From: Prevotella sp.
GTDB lineage: Bacteria > Bacteroidota > Bacteroidia > Bacteroidales > Bacteroidaceae
Direction of reading: 5' to 3'
DNA: 64,000 nt
Assembly (NCBI GenBank): GCA_016291495.1
Contig: JAEEXI010000007.1
Span: forward strand, 62,001-126,000
How positions within the stretch are numbered: position 1 is the stretch's first letter; every line of letters begins with the position of its first letter. Of this stretch, positions 21,058 to 30,908 are shown piece after piece. The position numbers and the translations under genes are program-made. The notes below the pieces were generated by a model. It had not been told where the DNA came from. It searched no databases and worked only from the letters and a program-made list of their open reading frames with translations.

Positions 21058-24000
21058 TTATTTATTGCTTATAATAATCAATTTCTTTGCCTTGGAGGTC
21101 TGACTGGAGCCGTTGCTACTGATGCGCACACGATAGAGATAGACACCCGTATTCAATCTTCGTCCACCATCTACACATAAATCCCAGTTGATGATATAAC
21201 TGTTGTTAAAGGGTGTTCCGTGCTCATGGTGTTGCCAGAGATGTTGGCCTGCCATATTGAAGATATCAAGGATGATGTCCATATTACTGCCAATGCGGTC
21301 GTGGATGATGCGGAAACCTGTGGTGGTCGTAGCTGGGTTATGGGTACATTCTACGTCGAAGAAGGTGGGAGCAGCATCCTTCGACACATTGAAATTCAGT
21401 TCACTGGTCGTCGAATTGTTCATGACATCCCATGCGCGGAACTGGAGATGATGGGGCCCTTCGTCAAGTTCTGGAATGCTGAATCCCACCGTTCCTGTGG
21501 TATAGCTTCCAAAATCATAGAGGAAATAGTCGTTGAGGTTGTAGGTACGTGACATCTCTCCGTCAATAATCAGTTGCAGGTCATGTCCGATACCATTACC
21601 AGTAGAGTTGATGCCATTGGGATCAGACAACTCCGCAATGAAATAGGGGGTGGGGTTCACTGTGCCACCATCGACAAAAGAACTGCTATTCAAGTAACAG
21701 AAAACGCTAGGCCCTTCATGGTCATCGCCTCCACTACCTGCACCAAATACAAGTTTGTCGGTATAGCCGTTAGCCTCCTTGTCTTTGTCGTTATTTACGG
21801 CATAGATTGTGATGAGACCCGTATTGTCCGAGTAACTGATGTCTTTGGGTACGGTGAAAGAGAATTTGAAACGCCCCTGACGGACACTGTCGTTACCATG
21901 GAAGAGGATCTTCGTACGATCGATATAGGTAAATGCCGTCTTTGCATCGGAAGCATCGTTTCTACGACAGATAACCTCTTCTGCAGCATCACGGACAATG
22001 GCAGTCATCTCACCATTGAAGGAGTCGTCTGTCTGTCCTGTGCCGTTTTCAATATGTCCTGCGACAGAAATCGTTGATCCTGCCCCAATTTGCAACGGCT
22101 CAGTCAAGTCAGTAACTGGTTTGTCATCGATGGACTCGATAACAACAGGGAGGGTCGGCAGGGCGAGGGATAATGCGGGGTCTCCTAATAGGGTGTATTG
22201 CAATTTATTGGCCGTCTGGTCAGAACCAGTCTGAATAAGTTCATTCTTCGCTAGTCTGACAGCTTCGCCAATAGGTAACGGTCGTTGGTCTTTTATGCTA
22301 AGTACATGACTGGTGAAGGCAAGGTTCATGAGGCGGTTATATGACTGATAGACCGTTCTGGTGGTACCAAAGAACGCAATGGCACCACCTTTGCCATTCA
22401 GGAGAGCTGCCTCACCAATATTATCCTCCTGTCCGTCAAATGGCATAATGTCACAAGAAGCTGTCACCCATAGGGGGAGGTGAGCGGAAATAGTATTCTC
22501 AAAGTCTTGGATAGTAAGGACATACTCATGGGAGAAAGCCGTTGGCCCTCCATGTCCAGAATAATTCATGATGAGGGCGCCACTGTTCATCTGTTGTAGA
22601 AGCAGACGGGTTACGTCTGGATATCTGTTTCCTGTTGCTGTAGTTATCCGTGGATAAGCATCCCACATTACCCGCTTGACTTGTAAGGATGGCTGTAGCT
22701 GTTCCGCGAGAGAGGCAACAGCATGGGCATCTTTCATGTGTTGGTTCTCGTTTCCGTCGTCACCTAAAACACAGACGATATTCTGCCAGGCACCAGCTTG
22801 GGTGTTATTGAGGTATTGTTCTACTTTGTCGACCATTATAGTAGCCTGCTCTGTTGTGCGGACAGGGAAGCGTCCTACGGCAACATCTGCTTTGTCGATA
22901 TGTAGGAGGTCTCCGCCTTCATTATCGTCAAGTATACAGAAATAGTCGTCACTGACGAAGCAGTCGGTTCGGCTGTAAGAGTTATCGCTCTCATAACACA
23001 ACAGAAAATCGTCTGGATTCTCATTTTGCCATGCTGTTGACAGCATACGGTTATCCCATGCGCCATCGCCCATCAGCAGAAGGTATTTGGGCATGTCTTC
23101 CTCTGTCTCAGCACGATCATAGAGCATCTTCAAGTAGCGGCGATAGGCATTTGCCTCAGTAGTTCCGCTACTGAACTCATTGTATAGTTCATCAGCAGGG
23201 ATGATGATGACGCGCAGTCCGTCTTTGGTCTCATGAAGTGTTTTGATGCGCTCTGCCTGCAGAGCGAGTTTCCCACTGGCGGGAATGATTATCACCATGT
23301 CGACAGCCTGATCGGCATGATGGTCTTGATTGGCTATCATCCCCACATACTCGGGAATAGGAAAACTGGCGGAGGTTAGGTCGGGGGCAGCAAATGGCGC
23401 CTCGCAATAGAGGGAGATGTAGTCAAGACGCACCACAGCACTGCTATTAGTCGGTTGTATCCTTATTTTATTACTAGCTAGAAGATTGTCGACGGAAAAA
23501 GTCTGTGTAGCAGTCCGCATGGCATCATAAGTGCCACGGGCAGAAACGGAGAGATTTCCCACCATATTGTCGTTGACACTCACAGAGACGGTAGTTGCCT
23601 GATCGGCAGAAACGACGACAGTGACTGTTCCTTTTGAAGAAAGTCCGGAGGCTTTGAGGGTGTAGTCGTGGTAGGAACCGCCTGTCAACTTTGTGGCATC
23701 ATAAAGATTGCGTCCTCCCTGAAACCAAGCAAAGTCATCGACTTCATAGAGGGTGTTATAATCGTTCTCTTTAGGATAATAGGCAGCAAGGAACTCCTCT
23801 TGACTCATCGTCAAAGGAGTATTGTCGTTTTCTGTCAAGAAATAGTAGCCATAGTCGGAGTAGGGATTGCGGACGCGTTGGTGTTTCTCGTTCCAAGTGA
23901 CAGGTCCTATGGCATAGAAAAGACGGCGCCCTCCTATTGTGCAAGTGGGAATCTCATGAAGGTCGTCAGTTTCCTGCAGATAATCACCAGTTAGTTTCTC

Positions 24001-24588
24001 TGGCTGTAATCCACCACCATATCCATAGATCTTCACACGACTACTGTTTGAGAATCCTGCATTCTGGAGCAGTTCGCTGCTTAGTTGATAGATACCAGTT
24101 TTGGGAACCCGTATCTTCACCCATGTTCCTTCTTGTAGCACGGAATGGTCAGCATATCGTGAGCCCTCTGGTGCTCTTTGGAGGATTCTTCTGTTGGAGA
24201 TGGGCTTCGACTTGACCTTCAGCATGAAACTGACCAATTTCTGGTATTTCTTGTTGCGGTAGACCAATGGAACTAAAGATATTTCCAAAGCTCCTTTCTT
24301 GCGGGATACGCTAATTTGTTGGGTAACCTTGGGCAGACGTGGCAGTGACTCCTTTGTGATAGCATGATAATGACGGATGTCTGCATCACTCATCGGAATG
24401 AATTCCGGATACTCGATGCTCACGCTGTAAGTGGAGTCTGCGTAATTGTCGTAAAGGGGGATGGAATAGGTGACAACGGGTAATACTGAGTCAACCTTGA
24501 CTTGCAATGCCGTCAAGTTGAAAAACCGTTGTGCTCCGATTGTCAGACAGGAGCAGAACAATAACAGACTCAGTATATATCTTCTCAT
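21058..24588 (-). CDS. porU: Type IX secretion sortase PorU (C25 peptidase-like)
   Basis: 1176 aa; C25-like segments (YLLLMGDGAWDNRM, MNYSGHGGPTAFSHE, LPLWVTASCDIMPFD); next to porV. Confidence 0.95.
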   Translation of the reverse strand: MRRYILSLLLFCSCLTIGAQRFFNLTALQVKVDSVLPVVTYSIPLYDNYADSTYSVSIEYPEFIPMSDADIRHYHAITKESLPRLPKVTQQISVSRKKGALEISLVPLVYRNKKYQKLVSFMLKVKSKPISNRRILQRAPEGSRYADHSVLQEGTWVKIRVPKTGIYQLSSELLQNAGFSNSSRVKIYGYGGGLQPEKLTGDYLQETDDLHEIPTCTIGGRRLFYAIGPVTWNEKHQRVRNPYSDYGYYFLTENDNTPLTMSQEEFLAAYYPKENDYNTLYEVDDFAWFQGGRNLYDATKLTGGSYHDYTLKASGLSSKGTVTVVVSADQATTVSVSVNDNMVGNLSVSARGTYDAMRTATQTFSVDNLLASNKIRIQPTNSSAVVRLDYISLYCEAPFAAPDLTSASFPIPEYVGMIANQDHHADQAVDMVIIIPASGKLALQAERIKTLHETKDGLRVIIIPADELYNEFSSGTTEANAYRRYLKMLYDRAETEEDMPKYLLLMGDGAWDNRMLSTAWQNENPDDFLLCYESDNSYSRTDCFVSDDYFCILDDNEGGDLLHIDKADVAVGRFPVRTTEQATIMVDKVEQYLNNTQAGAWQNIVCVLGDDGNENQHMKDAHAVASLAEQLQPSLQVKRVMWDAYPRITTATGNRYPDVTRLLLQQMNSGALIMNYSGHGGPTAFSHEYVLTIQDFENTISAHLPLWVTASCDIMPFDGQEDNIGEAALLNGKGGAIAFFGTTRTVYQSYNRLMNLAFTSHVLSIKDQRPLPIGEAVRLAKNELIQTGSDQTANKLQYTLLGDPALSLALPTLPVVIESIDDKPVTDLTEPLQIGAGSTISVAGHIENGTGQTDDSFNGEMTAIVRDAAEEVICRRNDASDAKTAFTYIDRTKILFHGNDSVRQGRFKFSFTVPKDISYSDNTGLITIYAVNNDKDKEANGYTDKLVFGAGSGGDDHEGPSVFCYLNSSSFVDGGTVNPTPYFIAELSDPNGINSTGNGIGHDLQLIIDGEMSRTYNLNDYFLYDFGSYTTGTVGFSIPELDEGPHHLQFRAWDVMNNSTTSELNFNVSKDAAPTFFDVECTHNPATTTTGFRIIHDRIGSNMDIILDIFNMAGQHLWQHHEHGTPFNNSYIINWDLCVDGGRRLNTGVYLYRVRISSNGSSQTSKAKKLIIISNK

Positions 24589-25206
24589 TTACTTACAATT
24601 GAATTCCAATACTTTACGCTCTTCCAACCAACCTTCCAGATGGTCGTCAATATGTACAGGACCTACACCTACAGGGGTTCCCGTATAGAGCAGGTCGCCC
24701 GTCTTGAGGGTGAAGAACTGCGAGATATAAGCAATCAGTTCGTCGACCTTATAGAGCATGTCACTTGAACAGCCTTCCTGTACGGTCTTTCCGTTAATGT
24801 CAAGGTGGAAATGAATTGCTTGGATATTACGGAATTTATCGATATCCACCCATTCTCCGATAACAGCAGAACCGTCGAATCCCTTGCAGATTTCCCAAGG
24901 AAGTCCTTGCTTGCGGGCCTCTCGCTGGAGGTCGCGTGCCGTGAAGTCTATACCGACAGTTACCGCATCGTAATAACGGTAGGCAAATCGCTCTGGGATA
25001 CTCTTTCCCAATCGACAGATACGTACTACCAACTCCGTCTCGTAGTCCACTTGTTCACTCCAATCAGGGATGAAGAAGGGCTTGTGATCCTTCAACAAGG
25101 CAGAGTCAGCTTTCGTGAATATCACGGGTTCCTCTGGTTTATATAACGTTCCATCCAGCTCTTTATTGTGCTGGATATAATTCATGCCAACAGCGAATAT
25201 CTTCAT
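24589..25206 (-). CDS. Fumarylacetoacetate hydrolase-family protein
   Basis: MKIFAVGMNYIQHNKEL...TVGIDFTARDLQREARKQGLPWEICKGFDGSAVIGEW...GDLLYTGTPVGVGPV. Confidence 0.93.
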   Translation of the reverse strand: MKIFAVGMNYIQHNKELDGTLYKPEEPVIFTKADSALLKDHKPFFIPDWSEQVDYETELVVRICRLGKSIPERFAYRYYDAVTVGIDFTARDLQREARKQGLPWEICKGFDGSAVIGEWVDIDKFRNIQAIHFHLDINGKTVQEGCSSDMLYKVDELIAYISQFFTLKTGDLLYTGTPVGVGPVHIDDHLEGWLEERKVLEFNCK

Positions 25207-25272
25207 GTCAGTAATTTTTATGTTGCAAAGATAGGGATTTTTTTTCTAAAATGATTATCTTTGTACCCAACT

Positions 25273-26262
25273 ATGGCAAAAAAGTTAATTGTCCTATTAT
25301 TGACACTCGTTTGTTTTACAAGTGTTCAGGCGCAGTCACAGGAGGATACCCGTTGTATGGATTTCATGGGAATTCCCTTGGAAGGTCCTGTGGACTCCTT
25401 TGTTGTCGCCCTGAAAGCAAAGGATTTTGCAGAGTGGGGTAGTTCATCGGATATGGAGGATTTGTATTTCCGAGGCAATTATTATGGGCTTCGTGCCAAG
25501 GTGATGGTGAACGTCCAGTTAACCACCCGTTTTGTACAATCGGTCTATGTGACAGTTGGACCATATCGCACTAAAGACATGTTAGAACGAAATCATACTT
25601 ATTTCTTGAATAAATTGGAGAAAGAGTATGGGGAATATGTCAGTAGAGGACAGTCTGAATATTTCTTTGGCAAATATGGTGACATCAAGGTGTCGCAGAC
25701 GAAGAATGACAACGGGACGACAGATCTGAACTTTTTCTACATGCCCTCTACACCTTTTTATAAGGATGCCATCATCTTTGGATTGAAAGGACATGTGCAG
25801 GAAGTGATTACAGAAAATGCTGTGGCAGAGAATCCGTTGGAACGGTTTGCTAAGAACGGTAAGATGGAGAATCCGGATATCACAGAACGGAAATATGATA
25901 GGTACGGTTATCTGATGCAAGGAAAGATGTTGGAACGACAAGGGATGAGTATCATCGACTATGAGTATGACAAGCAGAATCGTCTGGTAAAACGTACGCT
26001 AACTAATAAAGCGGCTAATATCACCTATATCCATGAGTATGTCTATAATGATAATGATGAAATATTGAACTTAAGCCAGAAGGTATTTGATGAGAAAAAC
26101 GAATGCGTGATGTCCGTCAATATGCGAAACAACTATGAGGACCATGATGATATGGGTAATTGGACCCGAAATGCCTTGAATATCGTTTATTGGGAAGAGG
26201 GCGCACAGAGTCAATCGACGAATGTGATACAGAAGCGGAAAATCAGATATTGGGACGAATAG
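25273..26262 (+). CDS. Secreted hypothetical protein
   Basis: MAKKLIVLLLTLVCFTSVQAQ signal peptide; YD/RHS-like C-terminal segments (YDYEYDKQNRL-type); no family recognised. ORF track start at 25261 is a TTG. Confidence 0.7.
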   Translation: MAKKLIVLLLTLVCFTSVQAQSQEDTRCMDFMGIPLEGPVDSFVVALKAKDFAEWGSSSDMEDLYFRGNYYGLRAKVMVNVQLTTRFVQSVYVTVGPYRTKDMLERNHTYFLNKLEKEYGEYVSRGQSEYFFGKYGDIKVSQTKNDNGTTDLNFFYMPSTPFYKDAIIFGLKGHVQEVITENAVAENPLERFAKNGKMENPDITERKYDRYGYLMQGKMLERQGMSIIDYEYDKQNRLVKRTLTNKAANITYIHEYVYNDNDEILNLSQKVFDEKNECVMSVNMRNNYEDHDDMGNWTRNALNIVYWEEGAQSQSTNVIQKRKIRYWDE

Positions 26263-26271
26263 AGAAAACAA

Positions 26272-26301
26272 AAAACGCTGACTCTTTTGAGCCAGCGTTT
26301 T
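26272..26301. terminator. Bidirectional terminator between convergent genes
   Basis: AAAACGCTGACTC-TTTT-GAGCCAGCGTTTT. Confidence 0.85.
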
Positions 26302-26317
26302 ATATACTATGTAAATA

Positions 26318-27313
26318 TTACTCTGCAACAAGTGTGAAACGCTTGAAGGCTACGATAGCCAGCTCCTTGTCCTGCTGAGCGAGCCACTGAGAAACAGTAG
26401 CCTTGTCACCGTCGCCGAACTGGAACTCTTGGTCTACCAAGCAGTTCTCCTTCAAGAACTTGTTAACACGGCCCTTAGCGATGTTCTCAATCATAGGCAT
26501 CTTCAACTGAGCCTCACCCTCTGCCTTGGCAGTCTCAATGAGCTTGCGAGCCTCGTCAGCCTGCTCCTTGGTGAGCCAGCCCTTGGCCATGTTAGACTCG
26601 ATGTGATCCTCTGAATCAACGAGGTTGGGGTTGATGCCAGCCTTCTTCAGCTTGTTCTCTACGAATTTCTCAACCTGCTCGAGCTTGGTCTTCTCAACAG
26701 CGGTCTTGTACTCCTCGTCGAGAATCTTCTGGTCAACGCTCTCTGCATTCAGTGCAACGGGCTTCATAGCAGCTACTTGCATAGCCAGCTTGTGACCTAC
26801 TTCAGCAGCATTCTTGTTGAGCTGAACCATGGTGCACAGAGTATTCTTGCCCATGTGGTTGTAAACCTCGATGTTCTCACCCTCAAGAGTCAGGTAACCG
26901 TCCAACTCCATCTTCTCGCCAGTGATACCAGAACGCTGTGTAACAGCTTCCTGGGCACTCTGACCGTTGATGTTGAGAGCCTTAACAGCCTCGATATCCT
27001 TGCACTTGTTGGCGATAGCAGCGTCGAGGATGCTCTGTGTAAGAGCGATGAAGTCAGCGCCGTTGGCAACGAAGTCGGTCTCACACTTCAAGGCAATCAT
27101 AGCGGCAAAGCCGTCTGCAGCCTTAACGAGTACACAACCATTAGATGTCTCACGGTCGCTACGCTTGGCAGCGATGGCAAGTCCACGCTCACGGAGCAAT
27201 TCCTTTGCCTTGTCGAAGTCGCCCTCTGCCTCAGTCAGAGCTTTCTTTACGTCAGCCAGACCAGCACCTGTCATAGCACGCAACTTCTTGATATCGTCTA
27301 TAGAAATAGCCAT
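26318..27313 (-). CDS. tsf: Elongation factor Ts
   Basis: MAISIDDIKKLRAMTGAGLADVKKALTEAEGDFDKAKELLRERGL. Confidence 0.98.
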   Translation of the reverse strand: MAISIDDIKKLRAMTGAGLADVKKALTEAEGDFDKAKELLRERGLAIAAKRSDRETSNGCVLVKAADGFAAMIALKCETDFVANGADFIALTQSILDAAIANKCKDIEAVKALNINGQSAQEAVTQRSGITGEKMELDGYLTLEGENIEVYNHMGKNTLCTMVQLNKNAAEVGHKLAMQVAAMKPVALNAESVDQKILDEEYKTAVEKTKLEQVEKFVENKLKKAGINPNLVDSEDHIESNMAKGWLTKEQADEARKLIETAKAEGEAQLKMPMIENIAKGRVNKFLKENCLVDQEFQFGDGDKATVSQWLAQQDKELAIVAFKRFTLVAE

Positions 27314-27353
27314 ATTAATGTATAATCTTTAATGTTTAACCTTAATTACTGTA

Positions 27354-28217
27354 TTATTCTGCGGCAGCCTCTTCAGCAGGAGCAGTCTCCTCAGCGGGAG
27401 CTTCCTCAACGGGAGTCTCAGCCTTCTCCTCAGCAGCCTTACGGGGCTTACGGGCAGCACGCTTTGGCTTTACTTCCTCAGCGTCAGCGTCAGCCTGAGC
27501 GTCAGCAGCTTTCTCGTCAGCCTTCTCAACCTTACGCTCCTCAAGACCTTCGTTGATGGCATTGCAGCATGCGGTGAGAATGGTCTCAACGCTATCCTTG
27601 GCGTCATCATTAGCAGGAATCACGAAGTCGATGTTGTTAGGATCAGAGTTGGTGTCTACGATACCGAATACGGGGATACCCAAGCGGTTAGCCTCACGAA
27701 CGGCAATCTGCTCCTTCAGTACGTCAACGACGAAGAGTGCAGAAGGCAGACGGGTCAGGTCTGCAATAGAACCGAGGTTCTTCTCCAGCTTAGCACGCTG
27801 ACGTGTAATCTGCAGCAACTCACGCTTAGATAGGTTAGCGAAAGTACCGTCCTGCATCAGTTTGTCGATGTTCGCCATTTTCTTAACGGCCTTGCGAATG
27901 GTTGGGAAGTTGGTCAACATACCACCTGGCCAACGTTCGATGACGTAAGGCATGTTCACGCTGGTAGCTTTCTCAGCGATGATTTCCTTCGTCTGTTTTT
28001 TAGTAGCGACGAACAGGATTTTCTTACCACTCTTGGCAATCTGCTTCAGGGCGTCTGCAGCCTCGTCAATCTTGACTACAGTCTTGTGGAGGTCAATAAT
28101 ATGGATGCCATTACGCTCGGTGTAGATATACTGGCTCATGGCAGGGTTCCACTTACGCTTCAGGTGACCGAAATGACAGCCAGCCTGCAGCAACATATCA
28201 AAATTAGTTCTTGACAT
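27354..28217 (-). CDS. rpsB: 30S ribosomal protein S2 with charged C-terminal extension
   Basis: MSRTNFDMLLQAGCHFGHLKRKWNPAMSQYIYTERNGIHIIDLHKT; A/E/K/P-rich tail. Confidence 0.98.
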   Translation of the reverse strand: MSRTNFDMLLQAGCHFGHLKRKWNPAMSQYIYTERNGIHIIDLHKTVVKIDEAADALKQIAKSGKKILFVATKKQTKEIIAEKATSVNMPYVIERWPGGMLTNFPTIRKAVKKMANIDKLMQDGTFANLSKRELLQITRQRAKLEKNLGSIADLTRLPSALFVVDVLKEQIAVREANRLGIPVFGIVDTNSDPNNIDFVIPANDDAKDSVETILTACCNAINEGLEERKVEKADEKAADAQADADAEEVKPKRAARKPRKAAEEKAETPVEEAPAEETAPAEEAAAE

Positions 28218-28331
28218 TGTCTTAATACTTTTAATTGTTGTTTACTTTCTTTTTTAATTCTGTTTGTTAGAATCAGCCAGTGAGTAATCAAAAAGAGTCT
28301 CACCAGTTTAGATACTAAACGTAGTCCAGTA

Positions 28332-28718
28332 TTAACGCTTACTGAACTGGAAGCGACGACGAGCCTTGGGCTGACCTGGCTTCTTACGCTCAACCTCACG
28401 AGAGTCGCGGGTCAGGAAACCCTGTACCTTCAAAGCTTTCTTGTCCTCGGCATTCACCTTGACCAGTGCACGGGCAATAGCGAGGCGAAGAGCCTGACTC
28501 TGACCAGTGAAACCGCCACCGTCGAGGTTTGCCTTTATGTCATATTTCTCAGCCACCTCGAGCAGGTTCAGCGGCTGCTTAACCACGTACTGCAGGATAG
28601 CTGAAGGGAAATACTCGGTTAAATCCTTCTTGTTGATCGTGATCTTGCCTGTGCCTTCGCTCAGGTAAACGCGAGCTACAGAGCTCTTACGACGACCGAT
28701 TGCATTAATTACTTCCAT
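28332..28718 (-). CDS. rpsI: 30S ribosomal protein S9
   Basis: GRRKSSVARVYLSEGTGKITINKKD...KARRRFQFSKR. Confidence 0.98.
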   Translation of the reverse strand: MEVINAIGRRKSSVARVYLSEGTGKITINKKDLTEYFPSAILQYVVKQPLNLLEVAEKYDIKANLDGGGFTGQSQALRLAIARALVKVNAEDKKALKVQGFLTRDSREVERKKPGQPKARRRFQFSKR

Positions 28719-28729
28719 CTTCTATCTTA

Positions 28730-29197
28730 TTATTTATACTGGTTAATATCAATTGCTTTGGGCTTCTGTGCCTCGTGCTTGTGCTCTGTTCCCTCATAAA
28801 TATAGAGGTTGTCCAACAGACTGCGTCCCAGAGGACCTTTGGGCAGCATACCTTTAACAGCGTGCTTCAGGAAACGCTCCACACCATAAGGAGTCTTACG
28901 CAGCTCGGCAGGAGTGCTGAAACGCTGACCACCAGGATAACCAGTGTAACGGGTGTATACCTTGTCAGTCTCTTTCTTGCCAGTGAACTTCACCTTGGCA
29001 GCATTGATGATAATCACATTGTCTCCACAATCCTGGTTAGGAGTGAAGTTGGGCTTGTACTTTCCGCGAATCAGTTTCGCAACCTTAGAAGCCAGACGGC
29101 CCACTACCTGATCGGTAGCGTCGATGACCACCCACTGCTTCTGCTCACGGGCAGCTTCCTTTGATACGGAAATGGTCTTGTAACTTAAAGTGTCCAT
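28730..29197 (-). CDS. rplM: 50S ribosomal protein L13
   Basis: WVVIDATDQVVGRLASKVAKLIRGKYKPNFTPNQDCGDNVIIINAAKVKFTGKK. Confidence 0.98.
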   Translation of the reverse strand: MDTLSYKTISVSKEAAREQKQWVVIDATDQVVGRLASKVAKLIRGKYKPNFTPNQDCGDNVIIINAAKVKFTGKKETDKVYTRYTGYPGGQRFSTPAELRKTPYGVERFLKHAVKGMLPKGPLGRSLLDNLYIYEGTEHKHEAQKPKAIDINQYK

Positions 29198-29409
29198 TTT
29201 TACTTTTAAATTTTACTACTAAAAAACAATTTCTTTCTTTTCTCTTATACACAAACAACACTACGGCAGAGAGTCTAACGCTCCGCAGTAGTCTAACGTC
29301 TGTGTTGAATCGTGATTCACAAACCGCCGTGCCCGGCCAAAGACACCGCTATTTACACACAATCCACGGGGATTCTAAGTCTCTCCCCAATAATCGGACT
29401 GCAAAGGTA
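29198..29409 (-). promoter_or_regulatory. rplM promoter and structured 5' leader (possible r-protein leader RNA)
   Basis: -7 TACCTTTG (minus, 29402-29409); ~195-nt leader with palindromic segments and repeated AGTCTAACG (29272-29280, 29290-29298). Confidence 0.5.
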
Positions 29410-29513
29410 CGGCTTTTCTCTTGAATGTAGAAAACAAAGAACCGGATAAGCTCAACTTTTAATATTATTTAACTTATCCGATCCTTCATATACCTTAATA
29501 TATAATATAAGAA

Positions 29514-30884
29514 CTATAGATACCCTAGCCAGCGGAGGATGTCATTAAGGTTAGCTACTACCATCAGAAGGATGAGGATACCGAAGCCGACGTACTCGGC
29601 ACGGATCATGAACGTCTCTGATGGCTTGCGACGGGTGATGATCTCATACAACAGGAATAGCACATGTCCGCCGTCCAAGGCAGGGATGGGCAGGATGTTC
29701 ATGAAGGCAAGGATGATACTCAGGAATGCCGTCATCTTCCAGAACATATACCAGTCCCACATGGGTGGGAAAAGGCTGCCAATGGCTCCAAAACCGCCAA
29801 GTGACTTGGCTCCGTCGGCTGTAAACACGTACTTCATGTCGCCCACATAGCCGCTGAGTACGTCACAGCCGTAACGGATGCCTGCTGGGATACTCTCTAA
29901 GAAACCATATTCCTTGGTGACGGGCTTATAGAGTCCTGCGATACTGCTTACTACAAAACCGAGTTTGAGGTCGGGTGTGAGTTGGGTGGTCACGGTATCG
30001 GTCTTACTCTCATTACCAAAGACAATCGTAACAGTACGCGCCTTCAGACTATCGGCAGGAGAGGTGGCTGTATCCAACAGGTCTTGACGACGACCTAGAA
30101 GGTCAATAAACTCGTTATAGGAATCAACTGGGGAACCGTTGAGCGCAAGGATATGGTCGCCGGCCTTGATGCCAATCTTCTCAGCAGGCGTTCCAGGGAC
30201 AATACTATCGACCTTAGCCGGTATCAGGGGACGTACAAACGCGGGATCAGCCTTCAGCATCCCCAACAGATTGAGGTCGCCGGGCAGGTTGATGCTCATC
30301 TTCTTACCGTCACGGAGGATATCCACGCGCTTCGCCTCGGAAATGTTACGATAGAGGTCGGCGCTGAAATCCTTGAAAGCCTCCTTTTCCGTACCTATCA
30401 GAATGTCACCGTCCTTAAAGCCGTAAGACTTCGCCTCTTGGTTGAACTTCATACCCAACGTCATGTCCTTCACGGGGATATAGGTGTCGCCCCAGTAGAA
30501 CAGAATCATCGAATAGATAAAGAGGGCAAGGAGAAAGTTGACGAGTACACCGCCAATCATGATCAGCAGTCGCTGCCATGCAGGCTTGGCACGGAACTCC
30601 CACGGCTGTTCTGGCTGTTTCATCTGTTCCGTATCAAAGCTCTCGTCTATCATTCCGGCAATCTTACAATAGCCGCCAAGCGGGAGCCAGCCGATACCGT
30701 ATTCCGTGTCACTGCCTTTAGGCTTGAACTTGAACAGGCTGAACTTCCAGTCGAAGAAAACATAGAATTTGTCTACGCGCACCCCGAAGAGCTTAGCGAA
30801 GAAGAAATGCCCTCCCTCGTGGAGCAATACCAGCAGGGAAATGGCAAGGATGAATTGTAATACTCTAATTAAAAATACTTCCAT
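29514..30884 (-). CDS. rseP: RIP metalloprotease RseP (site-2 protease, PDZ)
   Basis: LLHEGGHFFFAKLFGVRV; PDZ segment; NILPIPALDGGHVLFLL. Confidence 0.96.
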   Translation of the reverse strand: MEVFLIRVLQFILAISLLVLLHEGGHFFFAKLFGVRVDKFYVFFDWKFSLFKFKPKGSDTEYGIGWLPLGGYCKIAGMIDESFDTEQMKQPEQPWEFRAKPAWQRLLIMIGGVLVNFLLALFIYSMILFYWGDTYIPVKDMTLGMKFNQEAKSYGFKDGDILIGTEKEAFKDFSADLYRNISEAKRVDILRDGKKMSINLPGDLNLLGMLKADPAFVRPLIPAKVDSIVPGTPAEKIGIKAGDHILALNGSPVDSYNEFIDLLGRRQDLLDTATSPADSLKARTVTIVFGNESKTDTVTTQLTPDLKLGFVVSSIAGLYKPVTKEYGFLESIPAGIRYGCDVLSGYVGDMKYVFTADGAKSLGGFGAIGSLFPPMWDWYMFWKMTAFLSIILAFMNILPIPALDGGHVLFLLYEIITRRKPSETFMIRAEYVGFGILILLMVVANLNDILRWLGYL

Positions 30885-30908
30885 TATTAATATTTGCTTT
30901 TTACCTTA

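Noticed and set aside
30153-30860. 235-aa plus-strand ORF opposite rseP
   Set aside because: Antisense shadow of a conserved gene
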